The notes below the pieces were generated by a model, which did no database searches, was not told where the DNA came from, and was given only the letters and a program-made list of their open reading frames with translations. From Cubamyces lactineus (Eukaryota > Basidiomycota > Agaricomycetes > Polyporales > Polyporaceae): a DNA stretch of 64,000 bases. The stretch is from assembly GCA_022376465.1 (NCBI GenBank), contig JACDTU010000015.1, positions 310,001 through 374,000 of the forward strand, in the 5' to 3' direction. Shown in pieces: positions 24,440 to 36,285 of this stretch. The position numbers and the translations under genes are program-made. Position 1 is the first letter of the stretch. Each line of letters begins with the position of its first letter.

Positions 24440-24609
24440 GGTCCCTGCGAGTATAGTGGGAGGTAAGCCTAGGTCTTTGCCATGTTGGTCACGGTGCACA
24501 TGAGCCTGAGAGTGCCAGTGCCGGTGCATACCTTCAGAGGCTCCCGGAGCTTGGGCAAATACTAAATACTGTAACGGTCCAGGAAGTAGTAAACAGCTCA
24601 AAACAATGG

Positions 24610-24681
24610 GGGCATTTGGCACAGTGGTAGCGCGCACGCTTCGCATGCGTGAGGTCCAGGGTTCAATCCCCTGAATGTCCA
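24610..24681 (+). tRNA. tRNA-Ala (anticodon CGC)
   Basis: Cloverleaf of 72 nt without intron. The acceptor stem GGGCATT pairs with AATGTCC (one G-U). The anticodon stem CACGC/GCGTG closes the loop TTCGCAT, giving anticodon CGC for alanine codon GCG. Internal A box (TGGCACAGTGG) and B box (GGTTCAATCCC) for RNA polymerase III are present. Borders are good to one base. A second copy lies inverted at 29767-29838. Confidence 0.93.
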
Positions 24682-24955
24682 TTTTGCACTTCTTGGCCCT
24701 TAGCTTGATGAGCAGCGTAGCATTTTGTGGCTGTAAACCTGTACCTCTTGCTTTCACTCCGCCGCATCGTCCTCTCCTCAATCTTTTTTCAGGACTTGCT
24801 CTCTTTCGTTCCCTTCCAAGCTATCTGCTGTGGCGTCCGAACTGGGTACTTCGTTGTCGAGAAGGTGCCGAGAGCGCACAGTGCGCCGTCCTCGCTTTCC
24901 TACCTCTGACACCCAACTCTTTCGCCGCTTTGTGACGAACTTCATCAACTCAACA

Positions 24956-27382
24956 ATGGAACCGATGCCCTCATCCGCAGCAGCTGAGCCTATCGCTGAG
25001 CTTCAAGACCCGAAGCAGAAGCAGAAGTCGAGACCAGGGCTGAAAAAGATACCGCCATATTGGTACCCTTACACCACAATGGCCAAAGGACGCTGGCTCG
25101 GTCGCGAGATTTTGGAGGTCGTTTCTACAGAGTTTCGCGATAGATCAATGGAGTTCTATGTAGGTCCTAATCGTCCTTCTGGGGTAGGTTGCGTCTCAAT
25201 GTAGCATTAGCGGGTTGTACACTTGGCTCTCGAAGCATCGCCAGTGTCTGGTTCCGGCAGCGATGTCAATATACACTATATCGACTTGGTGATATCTTCG
25301 GCTGTCGCCAAGTGTGCCATCTGTCATGTCTCATTGAGCGCTCCCTACCCTGCGGTCTTCAAGTAGGAATCGGCTGAGTAGTGCGTTCTTAGAGATATGC
25401 TCTCGAGTCAGGCATCACGACAGTCAACGGCGAGATCGCTAAACCGGACACTATCATACGGAACGGCGATCGTATAGAGTGAGCGACGCTTACGCATGTA
25501 CATATCCGAAGTGCGTACTGACAACTGTCGTGGTTGTAGAAACGTAGTCCATCGACATGAGCCGCCTGTGACGTCCACACCCGTTCGGATCCTATTCCAC
25601 GACAAAGAGAGAGACTTCATTGTAATCGACAAACCCGGCTCCATCGTACGCTATCGCTTCGCTAAACTTTTGTGAACATGTATCTGACAGCGTTCTCGTA
25701 AGCCCGTGCATGCCGTTGGACGTTACTTCCGCAACAGTCTAGTAGAGATTCTCAAAAATGACTTTGGTTTCGAGAAAGTCTACAGTACGTCAGGCGTCCG
25801 GTCATACACGATCCCAGACTCATAATTGTCCAATGCAGCGGTTAACAGACTTGACAGGCTGACGTCTGGCCTCATGATACTGCCGCTCAATGCGACACTG
25901 GCGAACACGCTAACGGACGAGTTCGTGAATGGGCGTGTCAGGAAAGAATATATCGCTCGATGCAAGGGCAAGTTCCCCGAGTGCGTATTGGATCTCCACA
26001 TTCCCCATGAATCGGTACTAAAATTTACCAGAGAGGAAGTCATCTGCGAAGAGCCTCTTTTGACCGTCGATAGGCAAATGGGCCTCAATATCGTGCATCC
26101 AGAGGGAAAGGTACTGTTTTGCGGGATAGTACACACCGTCTAGCTTCCTGACTGAAACAATTATAGCCGGCCAGGACAATCTTCAAGCGTATCCGGTATG
26201 ACGAGAATACAGACACGAGTGTGCTCCACTGCCGTCCACTTACCGGTCGATGTATGTCTTGCTGACTCGAAGTCCACTCTCTGCGTAGATTGCTGACTGA
26301 TATTCCTGTTTAGCCCATCAAATTCGAGTACATCTACAATTCCTCGGTCATCCCATCGCGAACGATCCCATCTACTCGGATCCTCGCATCTGGGTACGTA
26401 ACAAAGGTGTTGGGCCTAGGGCCTTGAATGTCGCCAACCGAAACTGTATTCTAGGGCGAGAAGCTAGGCAAGGGGGGAATCGACCTGACTCCGACGGAAG
26501 AGCGTGTAGCCCCTCAGGCGCCCGAGCAATTGCAACTCGATTCTGTGATCAATCCAGATAGCCTTTCAAGAGACCATGACGCGCAGAGCTCCTCTGATCC
26601 GGTAAATGAAGGAGATAATGCCTCTAAAGCGACCTCGAAGCCAAAGCTACTCCCCCGCGAGACTGGGCACGACATCGGCATGGGCTCGCCTGTACCATTG
26701 TCTGCAGAGGCTGTGGGTATCATCACAAGACTGCGGAATATGAAGGTATGTCTATCTAGAAATACACAGCGGCTAGGTGATTGACCTTGGTCTATCGCAG
26801 GATGAGGCCGAGGATTGGGGCCGCTGGCGAGATGTAGTTTTCCGCGCAAAGGGCAAGCTTACCCCGCATGGTTTCCGTATCCCGTTACCGCCACAGAACA
26901 AGCGCAAAAGGGGCGGCTCTGCTCTTGCAACCGCAAAGGCGACCCCTCACAAGGCAGCTCAGACAGACGTCGATGAGCCACAGCAGCACGCCACCCCAGG
27001 CGGAGCGTCTCCAAAGACCGAACCAGGGAACGTCGAGGTTGAACCTCCAAGAACGAACCAGCTCACCCTCGAAGACATTACGAAGCTATCCATCAGCACT
27101 CCTCCGATATCCGGAACACCTACGCCCTCTGCCGCGCCGGATCCCCCAGCACCAGTTTCCAGCTCTCCGCCGACGTTCGCCGTGCCCGAGCCTGTCATTA
27201 CGGACGCTGGGTCAAGATCGGAGGAGCAGTACTGCCCGGAGTGCTTCGTACCGCTGCACCCGGACCCGAAGCCCGAGTCGCTGTACATATTCTTGCACGC
27301 GCTGCGGTACACAACGAGTTTGGGCTGTTTCGAGACGGAGATGCCGGAGTGGGCGAGCGAGAGGTGGGAGTGGGAGCGGTGA
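24956..27382 (+). CDS. RluA-type tRNA pseudouridine synthase, PUS9/RIB2-like
   Basis: Converts uridine to pseudouridine in tRNA; the yeast relatives Pus9 and Rib2/Pus8 act on U32. Nine exons: 24956-25159, 25393-25478, 25540-25645, 25703-25784, 25839-26110, 26167-26251, 26314-26393, 26455-26745, 26801-27382; 1788 nt, 595 residues. The N-terminal [20 protein letters not shown] and the following VNGEIAKPD stretch match the Pus9/Rib2 RNA-binding part. The catalytic motif is [11 protein letters not shown], with Asp in RLDR, and [20 protein letters not shown] is the second hallmark. The C-terminal 270 residues are disordered, then end in [13 protein letters not shown], a Cys-x-x-Cys segment with a helix as in the family's tail. 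No deaminase domain is present, so this is closer to PUS9 than to a full RIB2. Intron 1 (233 nt) is long for this locus. Confidence 0.9.
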
Positions 27383-27585
27383 CGCAAAGGCATCGTCGTC
27401 GAACGGGTTCAACAGAATGTCCATGTCTAGAAGTCTACATTTTCTAAGGTATAAACTCAGCGTCGTAGACGTATGCCTAAGTTAGATCGCTGCGCATTCT
27501 AATGGCACATCTGGCCTCGCATCTATTACAGATCTATGCTCTATAAGACTGTCCGTCACGTTCTCATTTTCCCACCCCCTCGTTC

Positions 27586-29465
27586 TCAGTCTCTGCTAGA
27601 CTCCAGCACCTTGGGCCACATATCGCGCGGCAGCGGGATCGACACGAAGAAGAGCGCGATGCTCATGGTGAGCAGAATGGGATACACGGCGTATCCACCT
27701 AACCAGTTCCGCTCGAGGGAGACTGCGAACAGGGATGTGGACGCTGCTGGCCCGACCGCCCGTACGACCGAGGCGACGAATTGGGCGACGCCGTTCGTCG
27801 CGCCCAGGCAACGGTTGTTCGCGGCTGAAGAGGAGATAAAGATAAAGATCGCGCCTGTATCCGCGAAAGTACAATCAGTCGAACGCCATTTGTCAACCTT
27901 ACACAACCTCACGAGACCACTCACCGAATGCGAGGTCCATCACGACGAGCAGAATCTGCTGGACCAACACCAGCCCCCAAATGACGGGCGTGATCCCATG
28001 CGCCTTCGCATACAAACTCATGATCGGGAAAAGCAAGTACAGCGGGACGAACGCGAGCAAGCCCTGCTGGAAGAGGCGCTTCGGGCCCCAGCGGTCCATG
28101 AGCGTCGCGAAGAACATCGCCTGGAAGAATCCGTTTAGCACACCGAACGTGCCGAGGATGATCCCGATGGTGGGCGGGGGCAGCCCGAGCCCACCGAGCT
28201 CGATGGGTGTCGCGAGAAAGAGCGGCTGGAGTGCGAGGTAGGCGATCTCGACGATGGCGAGCACGGCGTAGTTTGAGATGGAGAGCAGTACGCGTGGGGT
28301 GAGCACCTTGCTGAGGGGTGGCGGGGCTTCGTCGTGCTCGTCGGGATGAGGCGGGGCGGCCTCGTCGCAGGACGAAGGTTCACGACGTGGACGTTTGTGT
28401 ACGGTCTGGGAAGAGATAGCATGAGCGAGATGTAGGCGGAGTTCAGTGCACGATGGACGCACCTCTTTCAAGAAGAGAGCGGTAATGACGAATGTGAATG
28501 CGGAGAACGAGGCGGAAGCCGCGCAGGGCAGGAAGTATGGGTATTTCACCCAGAACGGATGTGAGAACAAGTCAGGCCAGCGATCATGGGGTTTGGCAAG
28601 TTGACCACCCATCAACGGTCTGGCATAGTATTCAGCAATTGCTCGCATGAATGAAGCAGGAGTCTGCAACATAGGACTACTCACCCGATGGTAGAACCAA
28701 CCGACCACGCGACAGGGAGCCAGGCGAACCCCTGAGCGATGTTTGTCTCGTCTGTGATCTCTGCACAGAATCATCAAGTTCAGTCTAGCGGACTATAATG
28801 ATAGCACCATTCAGCAGTAGCGTACCTCCCATCATGCTCTTGCTAACGCCTGTATTCCCATTCAGGAGTCCTACAAGGCTTCGGCTACCGAGCGGGTTGT
28901 AAGCACAATTCCTGCATGTCAATCATGCCAATTACCTGACAACAAGGCCTAAGAACGTTTTGGAGAGACCGAAGCATAGCATGGATATGCATAAGCCGCC
29001 AACGCCTACAAGCAGGACGGGCTTCCGGCCAATATGGTCAGATAACCTAGACCACTGGAAGACGAACAGTGCCTCCATGGCAAAAAAGATAGATTCCTGT
29101 TCGTAGATTGTTAGGCAATGCAGCCTTATAGGAACCAGTAGACTTACGATCATCCCGGCATAGTACCCGACCTTTTTCTCGTCGCCGCCCGTAATATCGA
29201 GCTCACTAATAAGCTGCAAAATGGAGACATTAGCGGTCAATATTGCGATGCACTGCCACCAGCAGGGAACGAATGTATAGCCCACCTGGTTGATGAAGGG
29301 GAATATGCAGTGCGACGTTATAGGTTCCGCTAGGCCGAGGAGCATCAAAATGGCGATCTGTCCCTTTGGGAGAGGCGTGGGGGTCTTGGATTTGGCATCT
29401 TCGCCACGCTGCAACAGAGGGCGACTCTCATCCAGCACGTCCTCAACGGGCAGGGAGACGTTCAT
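27586..29465 (-). CDS. MFS transporter (ZIFL/TetA-like)
   Basis: Major facilitator with about 12 membrane helices spread over about eight exons on the minus strand. The loop 2-3 signature reads WSRLSDHIGRKPVLLVG, close to motif A (GxLSDxxGRKPVLL) and typical of the fungal/plant ZIFL and TetA-like drug:H+ antiporter group. The N-terminus carries DESRPLL, a short acidic leader seen in fungal members. A central cytosolic loop after helix 6 is His/Pro/Asp-rich (HPDEHDEAPPP). Helices in the second half are clear, for example ISNYAVLAIVEIAYLALQPL. I chose the ATG at 29465; an in-frame ATG at 29576 would add 37 residues. It likely exports small molecules or metals at the plasma or vacuolar membrane; substrate unknown. 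Stop at 27586-27588. Confidence 0.87.
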
Positions 29466-29766
29466 CTCCGAGTGGCTGGTTGTGGGGTAACAGACGAATT
29501 TCGGAGGGGAAATCGGCGTCGACTTTGCGGTTTGCAAGCGTTTATAAATTCTGCCGCTGGCCCCGATCTGACTCATCGCACCCTTGCTAATGATTCAGTC
29601 GGCTTGGTACGAATCCTACAGCTCAGACAAGGTTTTCTTATTCCTATTTGTGGGCGGAAGGGGAAGGGGATAGATACGAAAAAGCGGGACTAGGCCGGAG
29701 CGATTTAGTAGGATACAATGCTAAGTTCATGCTCACCGTATAGCTTAAAAGAAAAAGGTATCCAAC

Positions 29767-29838
29767 TGGACATTCAGGGGATTGAACCCTGGACCTCACG
29801 CATGCGAAGCGTGCGCGCTACCACTGTGCCAAATGCCC
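29767..29838 (-). tRNA. tRNA-Ala (anticodon CGC), second copy
   Basis: Read on the minus strand it is the same 72-nt tRNA as at 24610-24681: GGGCATT acceptor stem, CGC anticodon in loop TTCGCAT, B box GGTTCAATCCC. Identity stops at the tRNA borders, so this is a dispersed or gene-converted copy rather than a larger repeat. Confidence 0.93.
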
Positions 29839-30033
29839 ATACACAACGCGAGTATTTAAAATTATCCGTCGGTGTTTCGCCTACTCGGAACCCACTGTCT
29901 CGAATTCACTCATAAGTGCAGAGTACTCGTTCGATATCCACTCCATAATGCAGTCAAACACGAAATTGCACCTGTCGCACCGTCTCCGGCCGTCCGCAGC
30001 ACCCGCCGTTGGGCCCGTGTCAACCTCAGGCTA

Positions 30034-32556
30034 TCAAGCCTTTACTGCCGGCGGTACGCTCGCTGCCATATCTTCATCCCTCAGTTCCACCGGGCGACGA
30101 GATCTGCATTTCAAGACGACCATGACTACGGCGACGACGGCCATTCCCAGCATGAAGATGGTGGTGGATCTGGCTTCCGAGTGCTCGAACTTGCGCCATT
30201 GCGACACGGGGGTACTCGTTGACTCGGGACCGCTTTTCGCGAGCGCATCGAGATCCGGATCGCCATAACAAACCGCACGTTCAGGGAGCTGAGTAACAGA
30301 GTAATACAACTGAGCATCGAAGGGATGGTGGTTTTCTCGCAGTAGTGACTTGACGTACCCTGCCTTCCCTCAAGTAGTCCAGGATAATGTTACCCATGCA
30401 CGTCTCAGGGTTAAAGAGGGAGTTCTACCAAGCAGAAACCGTTGGGAAAGGAAGTCAGCTCATAATCGTGACTACTAGCAGCAAATCAGAGACGCACCCC
30501 GAACTTCATTTGCACGACACTGCGGGCAATCTTGACTCCCGGGACTATGTGCGAAAGGGGCCGACGTCGTGCGAATGCGTTCGCAGAATACTGTATCACG
30601 AGCGGAGCGACGGGCAGTGTCGCCGGTGATTCGCCGGTGAGTTCAGTGAGGCGTTCCACAGCACGGACGGGCCACAGATGGCACAGGTAGTTCAGCGAAG
30701 GGAACACGCTAGAGCCTGCGAGACGGTGTCGGTGTCAGACTTGGAACTAGAAGCGAACACCGAATGCACTGACTGAAGAGTGGAGCGAGGTGTATGTCTT
30801 CCCTAAGCAATGCTGTAATCTCGCGCATGCGCGGTGCAGCATCTTCCGGATTGTAGTCGGCAGCCTTGTCTCCGCAGAATACTGGCATCATGCTGAGGGT
30901 CCAGCCACCAAGGTGCTCGACGTGCTGTAGCCCGTTGAGGGTCTCGGCAGCATTGTAGGTCGTGTTGCCGAATGCCACCGGCTTGAACGCGGAGGTGAGC
31001 GCGGTGTTGTTGAGGTCCACTACGAGCGCATTACTGGACATTCGGATAGCAACGCTTGCAATGAGCAAGGTGCTGACACAAGAATTGATTGACACTTACC
31101 GCCAGCCTACGTAGGCGTTCCGAGCATGCTACGCGATTGTGAGCGGGAACCACCATTCAACATAAACTGAGCATCACGTACGGCGAACATCGAGTGCTCT
31201 ACCATTGACAAGCCGTCCGCGTCCAGCGTCTGATCGTACACGTATGTGGAACAGTCTTGTCGGTCATCCTTGATACAGGTCTCGGCAAAATGGCTGAGAG
31301 TGTTGCGAGCATGCAGCAATTCTCTCTTCCATGTCTATAATTCCGCAGCATCAAGATGTCAATGTGCTATCATAGGTATTAATCGAGGCTCACTTCGTAC
31401 GTATCCTCGTACAAGTAGGCTTGGAGGTCTTTGGGGGCTTGGAGTACAACACGCCCTGCACGCTACATAGCATATAGTCAGACCGGGCGGATGTTCGTGT
31501 ACACATGGTATGCCAACCTCAGGAAACACTTGACGATAGAATAAGACGAATCAGAAGTGGAAAGGCGAGAACAAATTGGCCGGCGTACTCTGCAGCAGGT
31601 ATTCTCCGATCAGAGCTCCAGAGTCGGTCCCCCAGAAGTTGACGGCGCTGCCGGGACCATCGAATGCATCAGCCATTGCGACCAGGTCGCGCACAGTCGC
31701 TGCAGTACCCAGGTAACTGAGTATCGTGTCATTTTGCTTTTGGAGGCATCCGTCGATCATCAGAGACTGCAACTGCAGCCAGTTCTTCGCGTCCTCGTAC
31801 GTCTGCTCGCGGAGGAACTCCATCCGCTCTCCCCAGACAGGCTCAATGCCTAGTTCCTTGCTCGCACTTCGGTAGAACCCTGCTCTTTCCTCATCGTTTG
31901 CAAAGCACTTGGTATGTCCAGGGCTAATTGTGGCATTTCTTAAAAGGTGTGTTGTGCAGGAGATGGCTATTCACTCACGTCGTGAGGCCCGGGCCTATCT
32001 GTCTGGCGGGGTAGCCACGAGGGGTCCATACGACGATATCGTACTTTCCACCTGTACCATTGTGTAGAGAAGAAGCCGTAGTGATAGTCCACATTTGTTC
32101 AGGAGTTGATAATGACAATGGTGACGTCGCAGGGTTATAGGCTGCCAGTGCATGTGAGCAAAGCGTGTACATGTGTTACCCGTGATCAATTTCTGTGCGT
32201 ACTTGGGACAACGAATATGGTGCCCTCTCGCTCAGCATCAGGGTCTGTACAATACCTAGTGTAGTGTAGTTGATTGCGACCGAGTTCAGGGCGTGCCCAA
32301 TCGAGAGGGACATCGAACAAGCCACATTCGATACGTTCGTCGCCTGCGAGAAATCCTTTGCATGGTATCGCGCGGGCGGGCTTCGAAGGTAGTGTATTCA
32401 TATTTCAGTAGGCTCCTCAAGGAATGCTAGTCAACATACCTGTGTATCTGGGTCCAACATAGACGATTTGGAGGAGACTAGTACTGTCGACTCTAGGAGC
32501 GAAGCTAAGATGAGTAACATGGATGATATTGGGCCGTTGCAGATGCGCAAAGCCAT
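30034..32556 (-). CDS. TAP-like alpha/beta-hydrolase, predicted pseudoenzyme (copy A)
   Basis: Membrane-anchored relative of tripeptidyl-aminopeptidase-like (S33) hydrolases. About 13 exons from ATG 32556 to TGA 30034, roughly 615 residues. Exon 1 encodes a signal peptide (MALRICNGPISSMLLILAS). The fold is plain: CGLFDVPLDW, YDIVVWTPRGYP, DAFDGPGSAVNFWG, then MFPERAGRVVLQAPKD and a C-terminal TAP-like segment. The nucleophile elbow, normally GFSYG, reads GTDSG (Ser to Asp). The usual ADPVTP acid site reads ANAFAR, and the usual PGHCS histidine site reads FGNSL. The C-terminus has one membrane helix (TTIFMLGMAVVAVVMVVL) and a short basic tail. Exon plan matches copy B at 41661-44805, including an 11-nt exon. 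Homology is sure; loss of classical catalysis is inferred by comparison with remembered family motifs. Confidence 0.85.
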
Positions 32557-32876
32557 GACCCCGGGATTGCTAGAGGTGAGAACTAACAACCAGATACAGT
32601 ACCATTGCCAACGGCCGCTCTGGGACCGTTCTGCAAGCCGCGTCGTTCAAGGAGTCATCAAACATGCTGATTAGCTGCTGCGACATTGATGAGATCAGGA
32701 GCGTGGGATACCTGCCACCACCGGTGTCTCTCTTCCAAACTCTTTTGCTGAGCAACATAGTACGTAGCGTGGAATACGCATAATAATTCTCGGTTTATCA
32801 GATACCATCAACAGTGTAGTCGAACATACTCAGAATTGTGGTCCTCAAGCCGCAGATGCACTAGCTCTCAAGAATC
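32557..32876. other. Short intergenic spacer
   Basis: About 320 bp between the GMC oxidoreductase stop and the start of hydrolase copy A, both leftward. It should hold the promoter of copy A. No gene seen. Confidence 0.5.
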
Positions 32877-35135
32877 TTACGCGAGAGGAGGCAGCATGAC
32901 GGGCAGTCCCCGCTCCAACTGTTTCTTCTTGAACAGCTTGTCGGCTAGATCTTGCGCGAAGCCGCACATCGTCAAAGTCGCTGTCACGATTACATACTCG
33001 TCAATGGACGGTAGTCAGTAAAGGAGTGTATAGAATACTCACGGTTCCAAGAGCCCGACGTCGGGAAGATGGCGCCTCCAGTAACAAACACGTTGTCGCA
33101 TTTGTACGGCCGGTACAAGCTGTCGACGGCCGCATGGGGGTCTTCCTCCAGGTTGTCGCTCATGTACAGCATCGACGTCTCGTGCACCAGCCCTGGTACG
33201 CGTATCATCGACGGCGGCGGCCGAACAGACTGCCATCCTGCGCTCTCAGCTTCACCCGGGGCAGCGTCGTGCCAATACTCGATCTTGCTTGCGTCACTGC
33301 CCGCCATGACTTCGATGGCCTTGTATCTATGCGGTTTAGAATGTCAGCCATGCCGGGAGCTATGCTTTGCAACACACGGCTCACGTCGCTTCTTCCATGA
33401 CTTCCGTGCAGGAGTCCGTGTTCGCATTGGGCAGGACTTGCAGGCGGATGTTCGTCGTCACGTCCGGGTTCTCTGGGTTGTGCTTCACCCACGAATCGGG
33501 GTTCTTCTCGTCCAGCTCACCGAGTGTAGCACAGACTAGAAAGGTTGCTGAGTTTGTGATAGTGCATGGGGTCGGAAAGCATAATGACTCACCCAACACG
33601 ACGTAGTCCTGAGAGTTCGCGAGCTGTTCTGCCGTAGCGGCAGCAGCATAGTCAGGACAGAGACGCGCCGCGTCCTCCGCATCCTCCTCTGGGTTCGGCG
33701 AGTGGATCGCGGTGATCTGGACGTGGTATTGCAACCCCGTCTTCGGGTCCTTGCCCGCAAGGTACGATGCCGCGATTTCGAGGTGATCCACTAGGTCAAC
33801 GCCCGCACCGAGCAACGCCTTAGGGAAGCGCGCAGTGATGTGAGAGATGTAGTGACCAGCGACGCGGGTACCAATGCGGCCATTGAGACGGTCCCCAGCA
33901 GAGTTCAGGAGCAGCGTGGCCGCGGGGAACGCCCCTGCCGCAAGGATGATGTTAGTGCGGAAGTTAGGGAAGCAGAGCGCGCCGCGAGACGTGTGCAGCA
34001 CATTCGGCCTGTTGAACTTGTCCTGTGGGTCGATCGAGAAGCGCTCCGCAACGGTGTCGACCGCGATCATCAGCGGGCTGCCTTCACCGTTCTTCGCAAG
34101 CCTCCTCTGACGTTCGTAGATTTTGAGCAAGGGGCCTGGGGTGGAGAACTTGTCGAAAGCAGTCCTGTTGGGTATGGAGGTCTTGCGCCCAACGGCGAGG
34201 GGCGCGTCGTTGGTGAGGTAGGCAGTCGGGATCTTGTGCTGCGCCACCGAGTCGTCGAGGCGCTTCTGTATGACATGCTGAAGGTCTTGTCCGAAGCACG
34301 GGTCGGTGATTTTGTTGGCGGGAGTGACATGGAGCAGGTCTTCACAACGCTCCCAAAATCCTTCTTTGTTTGCTGTCTCCTTCATCGACTTGGGGAAGTC
34401 ACGCATGAGGTCAATCTCGCCCCGCAAGGGGCGGGGGCACCAGGCAGACCAGAAAGTGCTGCGCCCGCCGAAGAACGGGCATGAGCCGTGCATGAACTAC
34501 AACGTTCTCGGTAAATGCGCGTTCTACAGTACCTGGCACCGGACGTACCTTCGCTGGGCTGTCAACGGTCTGGGAGGACAGCTGCCACGGGAATGTCTCG
34601 GACGGGCCACCGAGCACGAGCTTGAACGGCAGTGGCATGTTCTGCAGGGTTACGAGCATTAGCGAGCGTGCATGGCTATAGAGCGTACATAAAGCATACC
34701 TGGAAGTGCTCCGGAAGCCAGAAACCTATGATGAGGGCGGATGTCAGCGTTCTCTGGCAGTAATCGACGCAAAGATGACTGCATACCTCCTCGCTCGAGG
34801 ATTAATATCTTGCGCCACGGATCCTTCTTGAGCGCCGCATCGACGTAGGCGAGGGCGCAAAAGCCGCTGCCGATGACGACGTCGTCGAACTCGCCATGGT
34901 CCAGGATGTTCTCCCACGTCGCTCCATCGACGAAGTAGTGCTTGGCTGTCGCGAAGGCGGGCGTAGGAGACTGGATCCCCGGCTGCGGGTACCCGAACTG
35001 GTTCGCCGGGGTACGGGGGGCGATCTCGGCGGGGAGGTAGGGCACTTTGCCCGTGCGGAAGTGGAACGAGGGGATCGACTGCTCCGCGACCTTGAGGTAG
35101 TCCTGGGAGCCGTTCTGACCGTCTCGTGGAGCCAT
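32877..35135 (-). CDS. GMC-type FAD oxidoreductase, no signal peptide
   Basis: Flavoprotein of the glucose-methanol-choline superfamily, closest in pattern to the pyranose-oxidase-like subgroup. About seven exons from ATG 35135 to TAA 32877. Near residue 85 the Rossmann motif DDVVIGSGFCALAYVDAAL binds FAD, followed by the ILILERGG strand end. The family motif FFGGRSTFWSAWCPRP lies in the middle, similar to GGxxTHWTxxTPR of pyranose oxidases. Near the C-terminus are the probable catalytic pair, His in GLVHETSMLYM and Asn in SGSWNPTLTMCGFA. The N-terminus (MAPRDGQNGSQDYLK) has no signal peptide, so an intracellular or peroxide-generating vesicular enzyme is likelier than a secreted one; the C-terminus is not a peroxisomal SKL signal. 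Substrate unknown. Confidence 0.85.
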
Positions 35136-36285
35136 AGTGAAGTCGTGGGTGGAAATGTTGGGTGTAACAAGAGGCCTGTAGGAGCTCTGCGGATAAAGAA
35201 TGTGTTACAGGGGTTTTATACCTCAGGGAGTCCGTAGATCCTGAGTTCGCTGCTTTCCAGTACCGGAGCCCTGACTGTCCTGAATGTGTCGCTGGAACGG
35301 CAGCTATACGTCAATTACACTGTAATTGAATATTGCATTTCATCCGGACCTGCAATAGCCCCGATTCGAGTACCGCCGGGCGGATGACGAACGGCACACA
35401 GAGCTTACAGCCTCAACACGTTCCTGCTGCTGCCGCCCAAGTGCAGCGATTGTTCTGCATAAGCGGCCGCATTTGCCTCGGAAATGGCGAGGCGTCGACG
35501 TATCGCAGGGAACCAAGGCCGTCAGAGTGGACTACAGGCGCGTATTTGACAGGGTCTTGACGTCGGCGCGCTAGCTGCACTTAACACCGGTGTTCTAGTG
35601 GCCTCGCCTGACTCGCGACGTCAGCCTTGGAGGAGCATTCGACACTCAGGTGCAGTCGGTGTACGTGTGGCAATCTGCAAATATCCAGCAGGTTACTCGC
35701 AATCGAGCGGGGAAGTGCTCACATGAGCACATGAGTCCTGGAGTGTGACCTGCGGAAGCATCCGTGGAGGAATAGAAAGGGAATCACCATAGATTCGTGT
35801 CGAAGAATACGTGCATACAGCTCGCGATCGATGTGAGCAGGTTCCTGTCGGGGTCAGCGGACTGCAGCATGTACGACCAGTGTGTAAGTAGCACTCACCT
35901 CCATTGTGCTGACGGCGCCCTGCGCGCGGGAGGCAATGCATTACCAATACGGGGCCTCGCACCAAGACCGTGAGCGAAGTAGCAAAAATGTCAATAACTT
36001 AGAGCTATGTAAATCCATCGGTCGACGTGGCTAAAGAAACAGATGACAGCATATAGGACAAAGGAGGGGACGGGTCAGGGCTAACAACAACGTGGCACCA
36101 CAAATAGAGGCAGAGATCCGATGAACCATGCATGGGGCAAAGGAGTGTGGTTGGAAGAAGATGGGGAGGGCGCACGGATAACAGGCGTTGTACATCCAAT
36201 CAGTCCGCAATGCAAGAGGTGAGTGGTACATGGAAAAAGATGGGGACACGGGGGAGACAGGCAGCACGGTGACGGGACGGTCACC
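35136..36285. other. Intergenic, no supported gene
   Basis: About 1.15 kb with no recognisable coding region. It covers the promoter of the GMC gene (right of 35135) and the 3' region of the F-BAR gene. Confidence 0.45.
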
